The notes: generated by a model from the sequence alone, not told the origin. A DNA stretch of 41,266 nucleotides from JAYEJB01 sp034716415 (GCA_034716415.1 JAYEJB010000029.1:1-41266); one strand, 5' to 3'; shown: positions 18,300 to 25,842, counted from the first letter of the stretch. Translations and numbers: made by a program.

Positions 18300-18335
18300 C
18301 AACCTGTTTGAAATCAGGTGATTTCAAACAGGTTG
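18300..18335. promoter_or_regulatory. Perfect 15-bp hairpin in asnS-propeller gap
   Basis: CAACCTGTTTGAAAT and ATTTCAAACAGGTTG pair fully around a 6-nt loop. On the minus strand it ends 10 nt before the ATG of the propeller gene and has no U-tract, so it may be an attenuator, RNA processing site or mRNA stabiliser rather than a terminator. Confidence 0.6.
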
Positions 18336-18346
18336 AATTGAATTTG

Positions 18347-19639
18347 TCAGGGGTTGATCCTGTTCAGCAGGCGCGGGAACGGCGTCGTCTCACGGACGTG
18401 TTCGATGCCGCACATCCAACCGACCGTACGCTCGAGTCCGATTCCGAAACCGCTATGCGGCACCGATCCGTAGCGACGCAGATCCATGTACCAGCCGAAC
18501 GCCTCCTCGGGCAATTTGTGTTCGGCAATCCGTCTCTTAAGCAGTTCCAGGTCAGCGATGCGTTGTGAACCACCCACAATCTCGCCGTACCCTTCCGGAG
18601 CCAGCAGGTCGTTACAGAGCGCGAGTTTCGGATCGTTCGGATCAGGTTCCATGTAGAAAGACTTGATGTCGGCCGGATAGTGATGGACGAACAACGGTCG
18701 ATCGAATTCCTTGGTGAGAGTCGTCTCATCGTCACCGCCCAGGTCCTCCCCTACTTTGATGTCCGAACCCAGTTTCTGCAGACGCTCGACTGCTTCGGCG
18801 TGACTGATGCGCGGGAACTTTCCTTCAGCCGTACGCTCCAAGGGCGCGGTGTCACGCTCGAGTTCCTTGAGCTCCTTTTCACACTCATTAAGGACGCGAC
18901 GCGCGACGAACGCGACCATATCCTCCTGCAACTGCATGTTCTCCTCCCAATCCATGTATGATGCCTCAGCCTCGAGCATCCAGAACTCAGTCAGGTGCCG
19001 GCGCGTCTTGGATTTTTCACTGCGGAACGTCGGACCGAAACAATAGGTCTTGCCCAGAGCGGCTGATGTCGCCTCCTGATAAAGCTGACCGGACTGTGAC
19101 AGGTACGCCGTATCATCGAAATACTTCACCTCAAAGAGATCGGTCGTGCCTTCACAGGCGTTCGGCGTAAAGATCGGCGAATCAGCCAGCACGAATCCCC
19201 TCTTGCGCATGAAGTCACGAAAAGCGAACTCAATCGTGTCGCGGACGCGCAAGATACTGGCTTGTCGTTCAGTGCGCATCCAAAGATGCCGGTTGTTCAG
19301 TAGAAAGTCCGGACCGTGTTCCTTCTTCCCTATCGGATACTCCTCGGCGATCTGGACCGGCTCGATTCCCGTAATCGAAAGCTCGAAACCACTCGGCGAA
19401 CGCGGGTCCTCTTTGACGCTTCCGCGCACGATGACCGATGACTCGATGGTCAATGACTGGATTTTTTCCCATGTCTCTTCCGACACCTTATCCTTCGGTG
19501 CCACACCCTGAATCCGACCCGTTCCATCGCGCAATTGCAAAAAAGCGATCTTGCCGGAAGAGCGCAGATTATAGCACCAGCCGCGAATCTCAATTTCTTG
19601 GCCAACCTTAGCGGAAATCTCACCTATCGTAGTATGCAT
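18347..19639 (-). CDS. asnS: Asparaginyl-tRNA synthetase
   Basis: The 430-aa product has an OB-fold anticodon domain (IEIRGWCYNLRSSGKIAFLQLRDG start), class II motif 2 (TFRSEKSKTRRHLTEFWMLEAE) and motif 3 (GSVPHSGFGIGLERTV) near the C-terminus, ending with FPRLLNRINP as in AsnRS. It charges tRNA-Asn in the cytoplasm. Length is normal. It is the first gene of the probable asnS-aspS-scpAB-dacA operon; a 100-nt hairpin repeat lies upstream. Confidence 0.95.
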   Translation of the reverse strand: MHTTIGEISAKVGQEIEIRGWCYNLRSSGKIAFLQLRDGTGRIQGVAPKDKVSEETWEKIQSLTIESSVIVRGSVKEDPRSPSGFELSITGIEPVQIAEEYPIGKKEHGPDFLLNNRHLWMRTERQASILRVRDTIEFAFRDFMRKRGFVLADSPIFTPNACEGTTDLFEVKYFDDTAYLSQSGQLYQEATSAALGKTYCFGPTFRSEKSKTRRHLTEFWMLEAEASYMDWEENMQLQEDMVAFVARRVLNECEKELKELERDTAPLERTAEGKFPRISHAEAVERLQKLGSDIKVGEDLGGDDETTLTKEFDRPLFVHHYPADIKSFYMEPDPNDPKLALCNDLLAPEGYGEIVGGSQRIADLELLKRRIAEHKLPEEAFGWYMDLRRYGSVPHSGFGIGLERTVGWMCGIEHVRETTPFPRLLNRINP

Positions 19640-19690
19640 ATCTCAAGCCTGTTTACCGCCTAATAGTGCCAGTTTTAGGCTAAAAAGGCA

Positions 19691-19792
19691 ATCCCGCTAG
19701 AAGTCTTCGGCCTGGACGTGCCGGCGCAGGGCTAGGCAATACAATACCAAGCCCTGCCGAGTACTTGCTATGTCGAAAACTTCTAACGGGAT
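19691..19792. repeat. 100-nt terminal-inverted-repeat element, copy 2
   Basis: Ends are ATCCCGCTAGAAG and CTTCTAACGGGAT, with interior GCCCTGCCGAGTACTTGCTATG. It occupies the divergent gap between asnS and the plus-strand gene at 19871. Several interior changes relative to copies 1 and 3 show the family is diverged while the ends stay fixed. Confidence 0.85.
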
Positions 19793-19813
19793 GAAATGTG
19801 AGTCGAATCAGAC

Positions 19814-19842
19814 TTGAATCGGACGAATTATTCTGCAATAAT
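19814..19842 (+). promoter_or_regulatory. Promoter for the plus-strand orphan gene
   Basis: TTGAAT (19814-19819) and AATAAT (19837-19842) are separated by 17 nt, giving 4/6 and 5/6 matches to sigma-70 consensus. A strong ribosome binding site AAAGGAGA follows, six bases before the ATG at 19871. Confidence 0.65.
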
Positions 19843-19870
19843 CCTATCAGTCTTTTGAAAGGAGACGAAA

Positions 19871-20350
19871 ATGCAGCTTTATGAGTGGCTGGCGATTCTG
19901 ACTGCGGTGGTCATTCCAATCACGGCGCTTCTTGGCTTGAAGAGGCTACTGAAAAGACGACAAGTCACGAAGACGGCAGGGTCGTCACAGAACGAGCCGC
20001 ATACATATGGACCGAAGCCATACCGCACATCTGAAGCCAATCCGGACAAGGTTGATATTCCCCATGCGATACCGTGTGCGGCATGCAACAGATCGATCGA
20101 ACCAAATGATCCGATATCTCTCATGTGGCACGGAAGACGCGATTCGATGCCAATGAAAGCCGACCCCGACAGTGCCGCTATATGCTGTTTACGAAACGAC
20201 TGTGCCCCGGATGCCACATCGTTCGCGGGACATTGGGACGGCACGAAACCGGTCTGGAAGTACGGTGGCAAGACCGTTCTGCAGTACACGTTCAGATCAG
20301 GCGGAATGATGGTCTGCGGCAATATCGGTAGACTAGGTGAGGACGACTAA
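19871..20350 (+). CDS. Membrane-anchored cysteine-rich hypothetical protein
   Basis: The 159-aa product has one N-terminal membrane segment (about 6-24), a basic stop-transfer stretch (KRLLKRRQ) and a soluble part with CAAC, CC and C residues near 74-77, 107-108 and 113 (CxxC...CCLRNDC), which could bind a metal or form disulfides. I do not recognise the family. It has a good promoter, the clearest Shine-Dalgarno in the window (GGAG, six bases before ATG) and its own terminator. It is the only supported plus-strand protein gene and lies next to a 100-nt repeat element, so it may be an insertion into this locus. Confidence 0.78.
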   Translation: MQLYEWLAILTAVVIPITALLGLKRLLKRRQVTKTAGSSQNEPHTYGPKPYRTSEANPDKVDIPHAIPCAACNRSIEPNDPISLMWHGRRDSMPMKADPDSAAICCLRNDCAPDATSFAGHWDGTKPVWKYGGKTVLQYTFRSGGMMVCGNIGRLGEDD

Positions 20351-20354
20351 ACCG

Positions 20355-20383
20355 AAAAAGCCCCTGTGGGCTTTTCTTTTTTT
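20355..20383 (+). terminator. Terminator between convergent orphan gene and recO
   Basis: Stem AAAAGCCC/GGGCTTTT with a 4-nt loop, followed by a run of seven T's on the plus strand. It begins a few bases past the TAA at 20350. The A-rich 5' side may let it serve the recO transcript as well. Confidence 0.88.
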
Positions 20384-20399
20384 ATCAGTGGACGGTCCG

Positions 20400-21155
20400 C
20401 TAGACCCGAACCGAATTCATATACCGCAACGGATCGAAGCGTGCCTCGAGATGCGATGTCAGCAATACCTCTACGATATAGGCGACCTGTCGTCGTGTGG
20501 TCTCGTCCATGCGCAGCATCAGTGAGTAACGCAATGGTTCACTGCGCATGAAGCGCAGGGTCTTTACGGTGCCGCCGCCGATGGGGTGCGAGTAGTCGGT
20601 CCTGCATCCGGCGCACTCCACTCCCCCCTTCATGGTGTCGAGACCGTTGCCGTCCGGACCGAACGGCTGACGACAACTGACGCAGACATCGACTTCCAGG
20701 CCAAGACCCAGGATGTCCAATAGCTTCACCATGGCTGTGTCGAAAACCATGTTCCGGTAGTCTTTTTCCGTACTGCCGCTCTTTTCAATGACCTCCATGA
20801 ATTCGCTTAACAGAGCGAAAATGCGGAATTCTGACAGCTCATATTTGGTGAGCGCGTCCACTGCCAGCATGAACGACTGAACGAGCGCGGTTTTTTCCAG
20901 TGAATCCATCACACCGCGACTCGCATTCATCAGGCTGGCTCCGGCGAGCCGGTCCATACGTTTACCGCGCGCCACCATCAGATCGACGACACCGAACGCC
21001 GCCATGTGCGGTGACATCTTGCTCCTGATCTTACGCATTCCCTTCGCCAAAAGGGACACCTTGCCGTGCCCCTCGGTGAATACTATATAGTGGCGATCAT
21101 CTTCCCTGAGAGGTCTCGCGCGGAGGACGATTCCTTTGTCACGATAGGTTGGCAT
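20400..21155 (-). CDS. recO: DNA repair protein RecO
   Basis: The 251-aa product begins with the RecO OB-fold (DKGIVLRARPLREDDRHYIVFT) and carries the central zinc-binding part with CVSC and CAGC. RecO, with RecR, loads RecA on SSB-coated single-stranded DNA and anneals strands. Length is usual for the family. It is separated from ruvX by a repeat-filled gap of about 270 nt, so its link to the map-ruvX transcript is uncertain. Confidence 0.92.
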   Translation of the reverse strand: MPTYRDKGIVLRARPLREDDRHYIVFTEGHGKVSLLAKGMRKIRSKMSPHMAAFGVVDLMVARGKRMDRLAGASLMNASRGVMDSLEKTALVQSFMLAVDALTKYELSEFRIFALLSEFMEVIEKSGSTEKDYRNMVFDTAMVKLLDILGLGLEVDVCVSCRQPFGPDGNGLDTMKGGVECAGCRTDYSHPIGGGTVKTLRFMRSEPLRYSLMLRMDETTRRQVAYIVEVLLTSHLEARFDPLRYMNSVRV

Positions 21156-21161
21156 TGGAAT

Positions 21162-21236
21162 AGCGGGACTTGCCTACCGACAGGCAGGCAGGCAGGCAGG
21201 GAAGCGGGGGAAGAAATTCTTCTACCCCTTCTACCC
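21162..21236. repeat. Composite module with CAGG tetranucleotide run
   Basis: AGCGGGACTTGCCTACCGAC is followed by five CAGG-type units and GAAGCGGGGGAAG...ATTCTTCTACCCC. The same arrangement recurs at 27212-27268, and its central palindrome CCTGCC/GGCAGG recurs at 39984, 40150 and 40509. The tetranucleotide expansion suggests slippage. Confidence 0.7.
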
Positions 21237-21290
21237 CTAAAAATAAATTTATTTTCTCCGTATCTTTTTACCTGTCCCTAATGACCCAAA

Positions 21291-21430
21291 AGGGTGACAG
21301 GCACTTTCAAGGGAGAGGGTGACAGGCACTTTCAAGGGAGAGGGTGACAGGCACTTTCAAGGGAGAGGGTGACAGGCACTTTCAAGGGAGAGGGTGACAG
21401 GCACTTTCAAGGGAGAGGGTGACAGGCACT
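21291..21430. repeat. 25-bp direct tandem repeat, 5.6 copies
   Basis: The unit AGGGTGACAGGCACTTTCAA plus GGGAG repeats without change at 21291, 21316, 21341, 21366 and 21391, and a 15-nt partial copy ends at 21430. There are no spacers, so it is not CRISPR. The final partial copy supplies two bases of the ruvX stop codon. Confidence 0.95.
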
Positions 21431-21863
21431 ATTTTTTTCTTCCCTTCTCTCCTCCTCTCCTTACCCTTTCTATATACGTCTCCAATATAGCCGCTGCTGC
21501 TGCCGCGTCTTTATCGAACTTCTTGCTGGACCGGCCCGACTCGCGACGCAGACGCTGTACGAGCGCGGTCGTCATGCGTTCGTCCTCGGTCCTGATGTCG
21601 AAACCGGTGTTCTTCTCCAGTGACAAGACCATCCGCCGGACATGTCCGGCGATCTCACCCTCATCCCCGCCCGGCAGGGCATAAGGCATGCCGATGACGA
21701 TGACTTCTGTCTCCTCTTCAGCCGCGACCGCCGCGACAGCCCCGGCTGCAGCCTCCGGCCCTCCGGCTTTGACCGTACACAGGGCTTCGACAAAAAACGG
21801 TGAATCCTCACCGACTGCCAGTCCAACCCGTTTTGTTCCGTAATCTACGCCTAAATACTTCAT
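21429..21863 (-). CDS. ruvX: RuvX/YqgF pre-16S rRNA nuclease
   Basis: The 144-aa product has the RNase H-like fold marks of YqgF: LGVDYGTKRVGLAVG with the catalytic Asp near residue 7, VIVIGMPYALPG in the middle and DERMTTALVQRL...DKDAAAAAAILETYI at the end. Family members mature the 5' end of 16S rRNA and were earlier called Holliday junction resolvase-like. The start overlaps the map stop codon as ATGA. The gene ends in the 25-bp tandem array, so the C-terminal EKGRKK tail may vary with array changes. Confidence 0.93.
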   Translation of the reverse strand: MKYLGVDYGTKRVGLAVGEDSPFFVEALCTVKAGGPEAAAGAVAAVAAEEETEVIVIGMPYALPGGDEGEIAGHVRRMVLSLEKNTGFDIRTEDERMTTALVQRLRRESGRSSKKFDKDAAAAAAILETYIERVRRGGEKGRKK

Positions 21864-22642
21864 ACATTGTCCGGCAGAGGACTCAAGACTTCCGTGCCGT
21901 CTCCAGTTATGGCTAGCGTCACCTCAAAATGCGCCGATGGCTTGCCGTCTGCCGTGATGATGGTCCAGCTGTCCGGCATGAGCACTATCGCGTCCGAGCC
22001 GGCGTTGATCATCGGTTCGATAGCGAGCACCATCCCCTTCTCGATACGGACCGGCTCAAGTGAACCATCGAGAAAATTCGGAATGCGCGGATCCTCGTGC
22101 ACCGCATGGCCGACACCGTGCCCGACGAGATCCTTGACCGTGCTGAAACCGTTCCGCCTGGCGACCTTGTCGACCGCCTTGCCGATATCGCTGATCCAGC
22201 CTCCCGCGATCGCCTTCTTCACTCCCGCGTACAGGGATTCCTTGGTGACCTCCATCAACCGACGTATTTCCTTATCGATATCGCCCACCGCGACCGAGAC
22301 TGCCATGTCGGTGCACAGACCCTCATACCACAAACCGGCGTCGAGCTTGATGATATCGCCTTCCTGCAATTTCCTTGCCGGTTCGGCCGGAGCGTGAACC
22401 ACTTCATGATTGATGCTGGTGCAGACGGTCGACGGGAACGGTCGCACGTCACCCGCGGTCTTGTACCCCTTGAAGGACGGCTTGCCGCCGGCCGCGAGCA
22501 TCCGCTTCTCCGCGAACATGTCTAAATCCCGGGTATCGACACCCGGCTCGACCATCGCCGCGAGCTCGCGCATTATCGCGGACAGGATTTTCCCGCCCTC
22601 ACGCAGCTTAGCGATCTCTTCGTCTGTCTTGAGGCTAATCAT
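21860..22642 (-). CDS. map: Methionine aminopeptidase, type I
   Basis: The 260-aa product carries the type I MetAP metal-site regions in order: SINHEVVHAPA, KLDAGLWYEGLCTDMAVSVA, GHGVGHAVHEDP, LAIEPMINAG and HFEVTLAIT. The enzyme removes the initiator Met from nascent proteins on the ribosome. It commonly follows secY-adk, as here, although infA and rpmJ do not come next; ruvX does, overlapping by four bases. Confidence 0.95.
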   Translation of the reverse strand: MISLKTDEEIAKLREGGKILSAIMRELAAMVEPGVDTRDLDMFAEKRMLAAGGKPSFKGYKTAGDVRPFPSTVCTSINHEVVHAPAEPARKLQEGDIIKLDAGLWYEGLCTDMAVSVAVGDIDKEIRRLMEVTKESLYAGVKKAIAGGWISDIGKAVDKVARRNGFSTVKDLVGHGVGHAVHEDPRIPNFLDGSLEPVRIEKGMVLAIEPMINAGSDAIVLMPDSWTIITADGKPSAHFEVTLAITGDGTEVLSPLPDNV

Positions 22643-22682
22643 GAAATTCAGTTTAGGCTAAATCCACCCAAAACACAATTTT

Positions 22683-22728
22683 GGGGCCTGACCCCAGTTA
22701 AGACTGAAACGCCCGTTTGGGCGTTTCA
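22683..22728. terminator. Hairpins in the map upstream gap
   Basis: GGGG-CCTGA-CCCC at 22683-22695 and a 10-bp stem TGAAACGCCC/GGGCGTTTCA at 22704-22728 lie side by side. The second covers the stop codon of the HExxH gene. Neither has a clear minus-strand U-tract, so termination here is doubtful and read-through into map is likely. Confidence 0.45.
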
Positions 22729-23367
22729 TTCTTCGCGATCGTATATACCGTCTAAAACACGGTCCAAAAAAGGCATATCCTCGGGCTCATACTGCTCTTC
22801 CAGCATTTTGTGGACTTTGATCTTTTCGACGCCTTTCTCCTTCAAGTATCGGAACTGAGTGGTGAACGTCTCAAGCTCAACCTTATTGTTGGGATACGCG
22901 TACTCTCCAGCCAAATCCCGAAAAGCAGGTGTCGCCATATCATCGAAGTATGCGTCAGGGTTGTCTTCATGCCTTGAACAATGCGCTAATTCGTGAGTCA
23001 TCCAAGCAGACGGATCACCTTCATTGAAATACTCGTCGGAAAATAGTATCAATCCGCGCTCGGCGTGCGATTCGGACGGTTGTAGACCTTTGGGCCACAG
23101 CTCTTTCGGCACGACAGCGACCGTCACGCCCCGAAGCCTTTCGCGTTCGTCATCCACGAATTCATACTGCTCGCGGTATTTCTCCGGCAGACCATCAATA
23201 GCGACAAGTTCAATCGCTTCGGCGTCCTCAGTCTCCAGATATCCTTTCAGATACTCGCGTAGTTCGGCCTGCTGTCCGGTGCGGGCTTCCTCGTTGGACC
23301 GTCCCGCTTCAGGATCGGGACCGGTCACACCTTCATCCATGATCGGAAAACTTTCACGACTCTTCAT
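22726..23367 (-). CDS. HExxH motif protein, putative zinc metallopeptidase
   Basis: The 213-aa product contains HELAH at 125-129, the zinc metallopeptidase signature HExxH, with a further His at 133. An acidic segment NKVELETF near 161-168 could give a third, Glu ligand, as in gluzincin-like peptidases. No signal peptide is visible, so it would be cytoplasmic. The region 60-115 (YREQYEFVDD, VVPKELWPKG, LILFSDEYF) is not recognised. The protein could be an inactive or non-proteolytic relative. It lies between the UPF0200-like kinase and map. Confidence 0.72.
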   Translation of the reverse strand: MKSRESFPIMDEGVTGPDPEAGRSNEEARTGQQAELREYLKGYLETEDAEAIELVAIDGLPEKYREQYEFVDDERERLRGVTVAVVPKELWPKGLQPSESHAERGLILFSDEYFNEGDPSAWMTHELAHCSRHEDNPDAYFDDMATPAFRDLAGEYAYPNNKVELETFTTQFRYLKEKGVEKIKVHKMLEEQYEPEDMPFLDRVLDGIYDREE

Positions 23368-23404
23368 ATCTCATGCTTGATTCTGTATTAAACCTATCAC
23401 GTAT

Positions 23405-23431
23405 GAAAAAAACGTCCATGGGGACGTTTTC
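23405..23431 (-). terminator. Terminator after the UPF0200-like kinase gene
   Basis: Stem AAACGTCC/GGACGTTT with a short loop, followed on the minus strand by seven T's. It lies about 10 nt past the stop at 23439. The HExxH gene beyond it therefore probably has its own promoter or depends on read-through. Confidence 0.82.
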
Positions 23432-23438
23432 GTGGTGA

Positions 23439-24035
23439 TTATGCCTTCACCAGCACCCGATCGAGAAAGGCCTGAATCCATCCGTGATACGCCTTGAGCG
23501 TCCCGTCGTTGCAGAAGCGGTTCTCCTGCTGGACACAGGCCATAGCGAGATCCACGCGCTGGCCGTCCCAGGGTTCACCGATGCCGCGGTCGCGGTCGTC
23601 CATCTTCAGGAAACCCTCGATATCCATCGAATCCCCGGTCCGGTTACGGCCGGCGACACGCCGGAACCTCACCATGGTCGGCGCTTCGATACCCACGAGC
23701 ACGAACCGGTCACCGAACTCCTTCCGCAGGGCTTCGACCTCACCCGAATGGCGCAATCCGTTGATGGCGACTCTGGTGTGGCCTTCCTTGGACAACAAGC
23801 GGGCTGCCTCAAGCGCCCAGAATCCGAGCCCCTGCGTCCTTCCCCAGTTGCCGATGTCCTGCAGCTGCTCGCGCGTCGGCTCCGCGATGTCGCGGTCAGC
23901 GGCCACGGTACGGATCGGATCTGAAGTACGCTTCACCCCGAAACCAAGCTCGATCAACCTGTCGGTCAGCACGTCCTTGCCCGCGGCAAGCAGGCCGGTT
24001 ACGCCGATGACGATTTCAAAGTCCATTTTTTTCAT
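23439..24035 (-). CDS. P-loop nucleotide kinase-like protein (UPF0200/CoaE-like)
   Basis: The 198-aa product has a Walker A motif GLLAAGKD at 14-21, with Asp where Ser or Thr is usual. Later parts, TREQLQDIGNWGRTQG, VAINGLRHSGEVEALRKEFG, APTMVRFRRVAGRNRTGD and NDGTLKAY, follow the order seen in archaeal UPF0200 proteins and resemble dephospho-CoA and NMP kinases. The substrate is not known. It lies downstream of adk, separated by a 118-nt gap with a large inverted repeat, and ends at a good terminator. Confidence 0.75.
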   Translation of the reverse strand: MKKMDFEIVIGVTGLLAAGKDVLTDRLIELGFGVKRTSDPIRTVAADRDIAEPTREQLQDIGNWGRTQGLGFWALEAARLLSKEGHTRVAINGLRHSGEVEALRKEFGDRFVLVGIEAPTMVRFRRVAGRNRTGDSMDIEGFLKMDDRDRGIGEPWDGQRVDLAMACVQQENRFCNDGTLKAYHGWIQAFLDRVLVKA

Positions 24036-24082
24036 AACCTCTCCCTTCGTGTCCGGCTGAATATCTTACGCGATACGCTGAG

Positions 24083-24131
24083 CGGGAAGCCGGAGGCGGG
24101 ACGTTTCAATCCTCCCGCCTCCCGCTTCCTG
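24083..24131. repeat. GC-rich inverted repeat between adk and kinase gene
   Basis: GCGGGAAGCCGGAGGCGGGA and TCCCGCCTCCCGCTTCC pair around an 11-nt loop with a small bulge. It lies in the 118-nt non-coding gap. The arms are built of GCGGGA-type words as in the other purine-rich repeat modules of the window. Confidence 0.65.
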
Positions 24132-24153
24132 CCTCCCGCCCGCATGGAACGAG

Positions 24154-24813
24154 CTACAGTCCCAACACGCCCGCAATGGTCTCCTCAACTTTAGTGATTG
24201 CCTGTTCTCCGTCAACCTCCCGTAACAGACCCTTGTCGCGATAGTACCCGATAATCGGTTCAGTAGTCGAGTGGAAAAGTTCCAGCCTGTGCTGGATCAC
24301 CTCCGGCGTGTCGTCCTCCCTCTGGACCAGCGGTGCGTTACAGCGATCACACTTGTCCGGATCCTTCTGCGGTGGATGGAACTCTACGTGATAACTCGCT
24401 TCGCATCTCTTGTTGCTGCAGACGCGCCTGCCTGAAAGCCTTCTGATAGCCTCCTCATCCGAAATCTTGATCAGTACTGCGTCGGTCACCTTCCGGCCGC
24501 CGCTCTTCTCAAGGATTATATCCAACGCCTCGGCCTGTTCTAGAGTACGTGGGAATCCATCAAGAATGAAACCCATCAGGGCGTCGGTCTCCGAAATGCG
24601 CTCACTTATCGCCTGGTCGACGATGTCGCTGGGTACGATATCCCCACGCTCCAGATATTCAGCGATGGTGCGACCCAAGCCGGTCTTCCTTTCGACCTCG
24701 GCCCTGAAAAGGCGGCCGGTCGATATCGCCGGTATTCCGAGTCGAGAGGACATCAGTTCAGCCTGCGTACCCTTTCCTGAACCTTGCGCTCCGAGCATTA
24801 CGATATTATGCAT
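24154..24813 (-). CDS. adk: Adenylate kinase
   Basis: The 219-aa product has the P-loop GAQGSGKGT (8-16), the AMP-binding STGRLFR and FILDGFPRT segments, and a long LID with four Cys (VCSNKRC and CDRC) that would bind zinc. It converts ATP and AMP to two ADP. It follows secY in many bacteria; here a presenilin-like gene is interposed, 9 nt upstream. The first zinc pair is CX4C instead of the usual CX2C. Confidence 0.96.
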   Translation of the reverse strand: MHNIVMLGAQGSGKGTQAELMSSRLGIPAISTGRLFRAEVERKTGLGRTIAEYLERGDIVPSDIVDQAISERISETDALMGFILDGFPRTLEQAEALDIILEKSGGRKVTDAVLIKISDEEAIRRLSGRRVCSNKRCEASYHVEFHPPQKDPDKCDRCNAPLVQREDDTPEVIQHRLELFHSTTEPIIGYYRDKGLLREVDGEQAITKVEETIAGVLGL

Positions 24814-24822
24814 ATACTTTTC

Positions 24823-25698
24823 TTATCCTATTAACATGGAGAATACGTAGCCGAGTGCCGCTCCGGCCGCGATCGGCGGCAGGGCTGCCATCGGTTTACG
24901 GATCCTTTGAGAGATGAATATGATGTGCGTCGCGGCCAGTCCCAGCGCTGCCCCTATGGCGATAGGTAGTGCGGCCTTAAGACCGCTCCAGGCCGCGACA
25001 GACGATACCAGCATTGCCGGCAGGACAAAGTCGCCCGTACCGAGAAAAACGAAATCCCTGCCCGTCCCAACCTCCCCGATCCGGGACAGCAGGCCGCGAG
25101 GCCTTTCCGGAAGAATCATCGCAAAAAATACCTTTCGCCGCAACAGTGCCCGTCCGAGCTTGACCATGTGGCCGGTGAAGTAGACGGCCACGATGTCATA
25201 GGCAGACAGTACGATCAGTGCGACCAAGAGGGCTACCGGACGCATACCGAACCCGACAGAAGCGGCTACACCAGCGAGACCCAGCGACAGTATGACGTCA
25301 AAGACCACGATTCTGGGATTGTTGTAATACAGGAGTATGGCGACCGTGACAAAGATGACCGCCACGGCGAGTCCGAACAGCGTACTTATCGCAGTGAAGA
25401 CGCCGGAGAAGATCGCCAGCGCGAACAGCGCCCCGAATATCTTGCCGCCGACCTTGGTCCGAATGAGCCACAAGAGAACGATCGTCGCGATGGCGATGGT
25501 CACGAGTAGGCCCCAGGAACTGAACGACGCCCTAGCCACTCCACCGACCTGCTCGGCGGAACCGACGCTGACCATGACCGCCATTGCGACGCCTGAAATG
25601 AGCGCCCAATGGAACAGTTCCTGGATGATGATGAACCAAACATCAGAGCTTACCGACGGTCGGCTCTTATTGGACCTTTTTTGCTTTGGTGAGGGCAT
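24823..25698 (-). CDS. Presenilin-like intramembrane aspartyl protease (A22 family)
   Basis: The 291-aa product has about eight or nine membrane segments. It carries the two catalytic motifs of presenilin/signal peptide peptidase: YD at 167-168 in LIVLSAYDIVAVYFTGHMVK and GTGD at 220-223 in FLGTGDFVLPAML, then ALPP at 272-275 corresponding to the PAL motif. The spacing between the aspartates is about 55 residues. Such proteases cleave transmembrane helices, for example leftover signal peptides; this family is best known in archaea and eukaryotes. It lies between secY and adk, which fits a role in membrane-protein turnover near the translocon, though that is inference. Confidence 0.85.
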   Translation of the reverse strand: MPSPKQKRSNKSRPSVSSDVWFIIIQELFHWALISGVAMAVMVSVGSAEQVGGVARASFSSWGLLVTIAIATIVLLWLIRTKVGGKIFGALFALAIFSGVFTAISTLFGLAVAVIFVTVAILLYYNNPRIVVFDVILSLGLAGVAASVGFGMRPVALLVALIVLSAYDIVAVYFTGHMVKLGRALLRRKVFFAMILPERPRGLLSRIGEVGTGRDFVFLGTGDFVLPAMLVSSVAAWSGLKAALPIAIGAALGLAATHIIFISQRIRKPMAALPPIAAGAALGYVFSMLIG

Positions 25699-25701
25699 AA
25701 C

Positions 25702-25787
25702 TAAGCTTAGGAGTCCAGGAGCTTAGAAGCTTAGAAGTATTATTTCACGTCTCCTTAGCTCCTCGGCTCCTTAGCTCCTGAGCTTTA
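25702..25787. repeat. AGGAGCTTAG words in inverted arrangement
   Basis: Several copies of AAGCTTAG/GGAGCTTAG on one side and CTCCTTAGCTCCT on the other face each other across about 20 nt. They could pair into an imperfect hairpin upstream of the presenilin-like gene. No promoter consensus is evident in this 144-nt gap. Confidence 0.5.
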
Positions 25788-25797
25788 TTAGTATACC

Positions 25798-25825
25798 AAA
25801 AGAACGGCCTTTCGACCGTTCTTTC
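25798..25825 (-). terminator. Terminator after secY
   Basis: Stem AAAGAACGG/CCGTTCTTT with an 8-nt loop, followed by a short T-run on the minus strand. It lies 18 nt past the secY stop and would separate the ribosomal-secY transcript from the presenilin-like and adk genes, at least in part. Confidence 0.8.
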
Positions 25826-25842
25826 ATACACTCTGATTGAAG

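Noticed and set aside
19879..20322. Minus-strand 147-codon frame opposite the plus-strand orphan gene
   Set aside because: The plus-strand frame has promoter, Shine-Dalgarno, membrane segment and terminator; the antisense frame has none of these.
21291..21430. Possible CRISPR array
   Set aside because: The 25-bp units are directly joined with no spacers.
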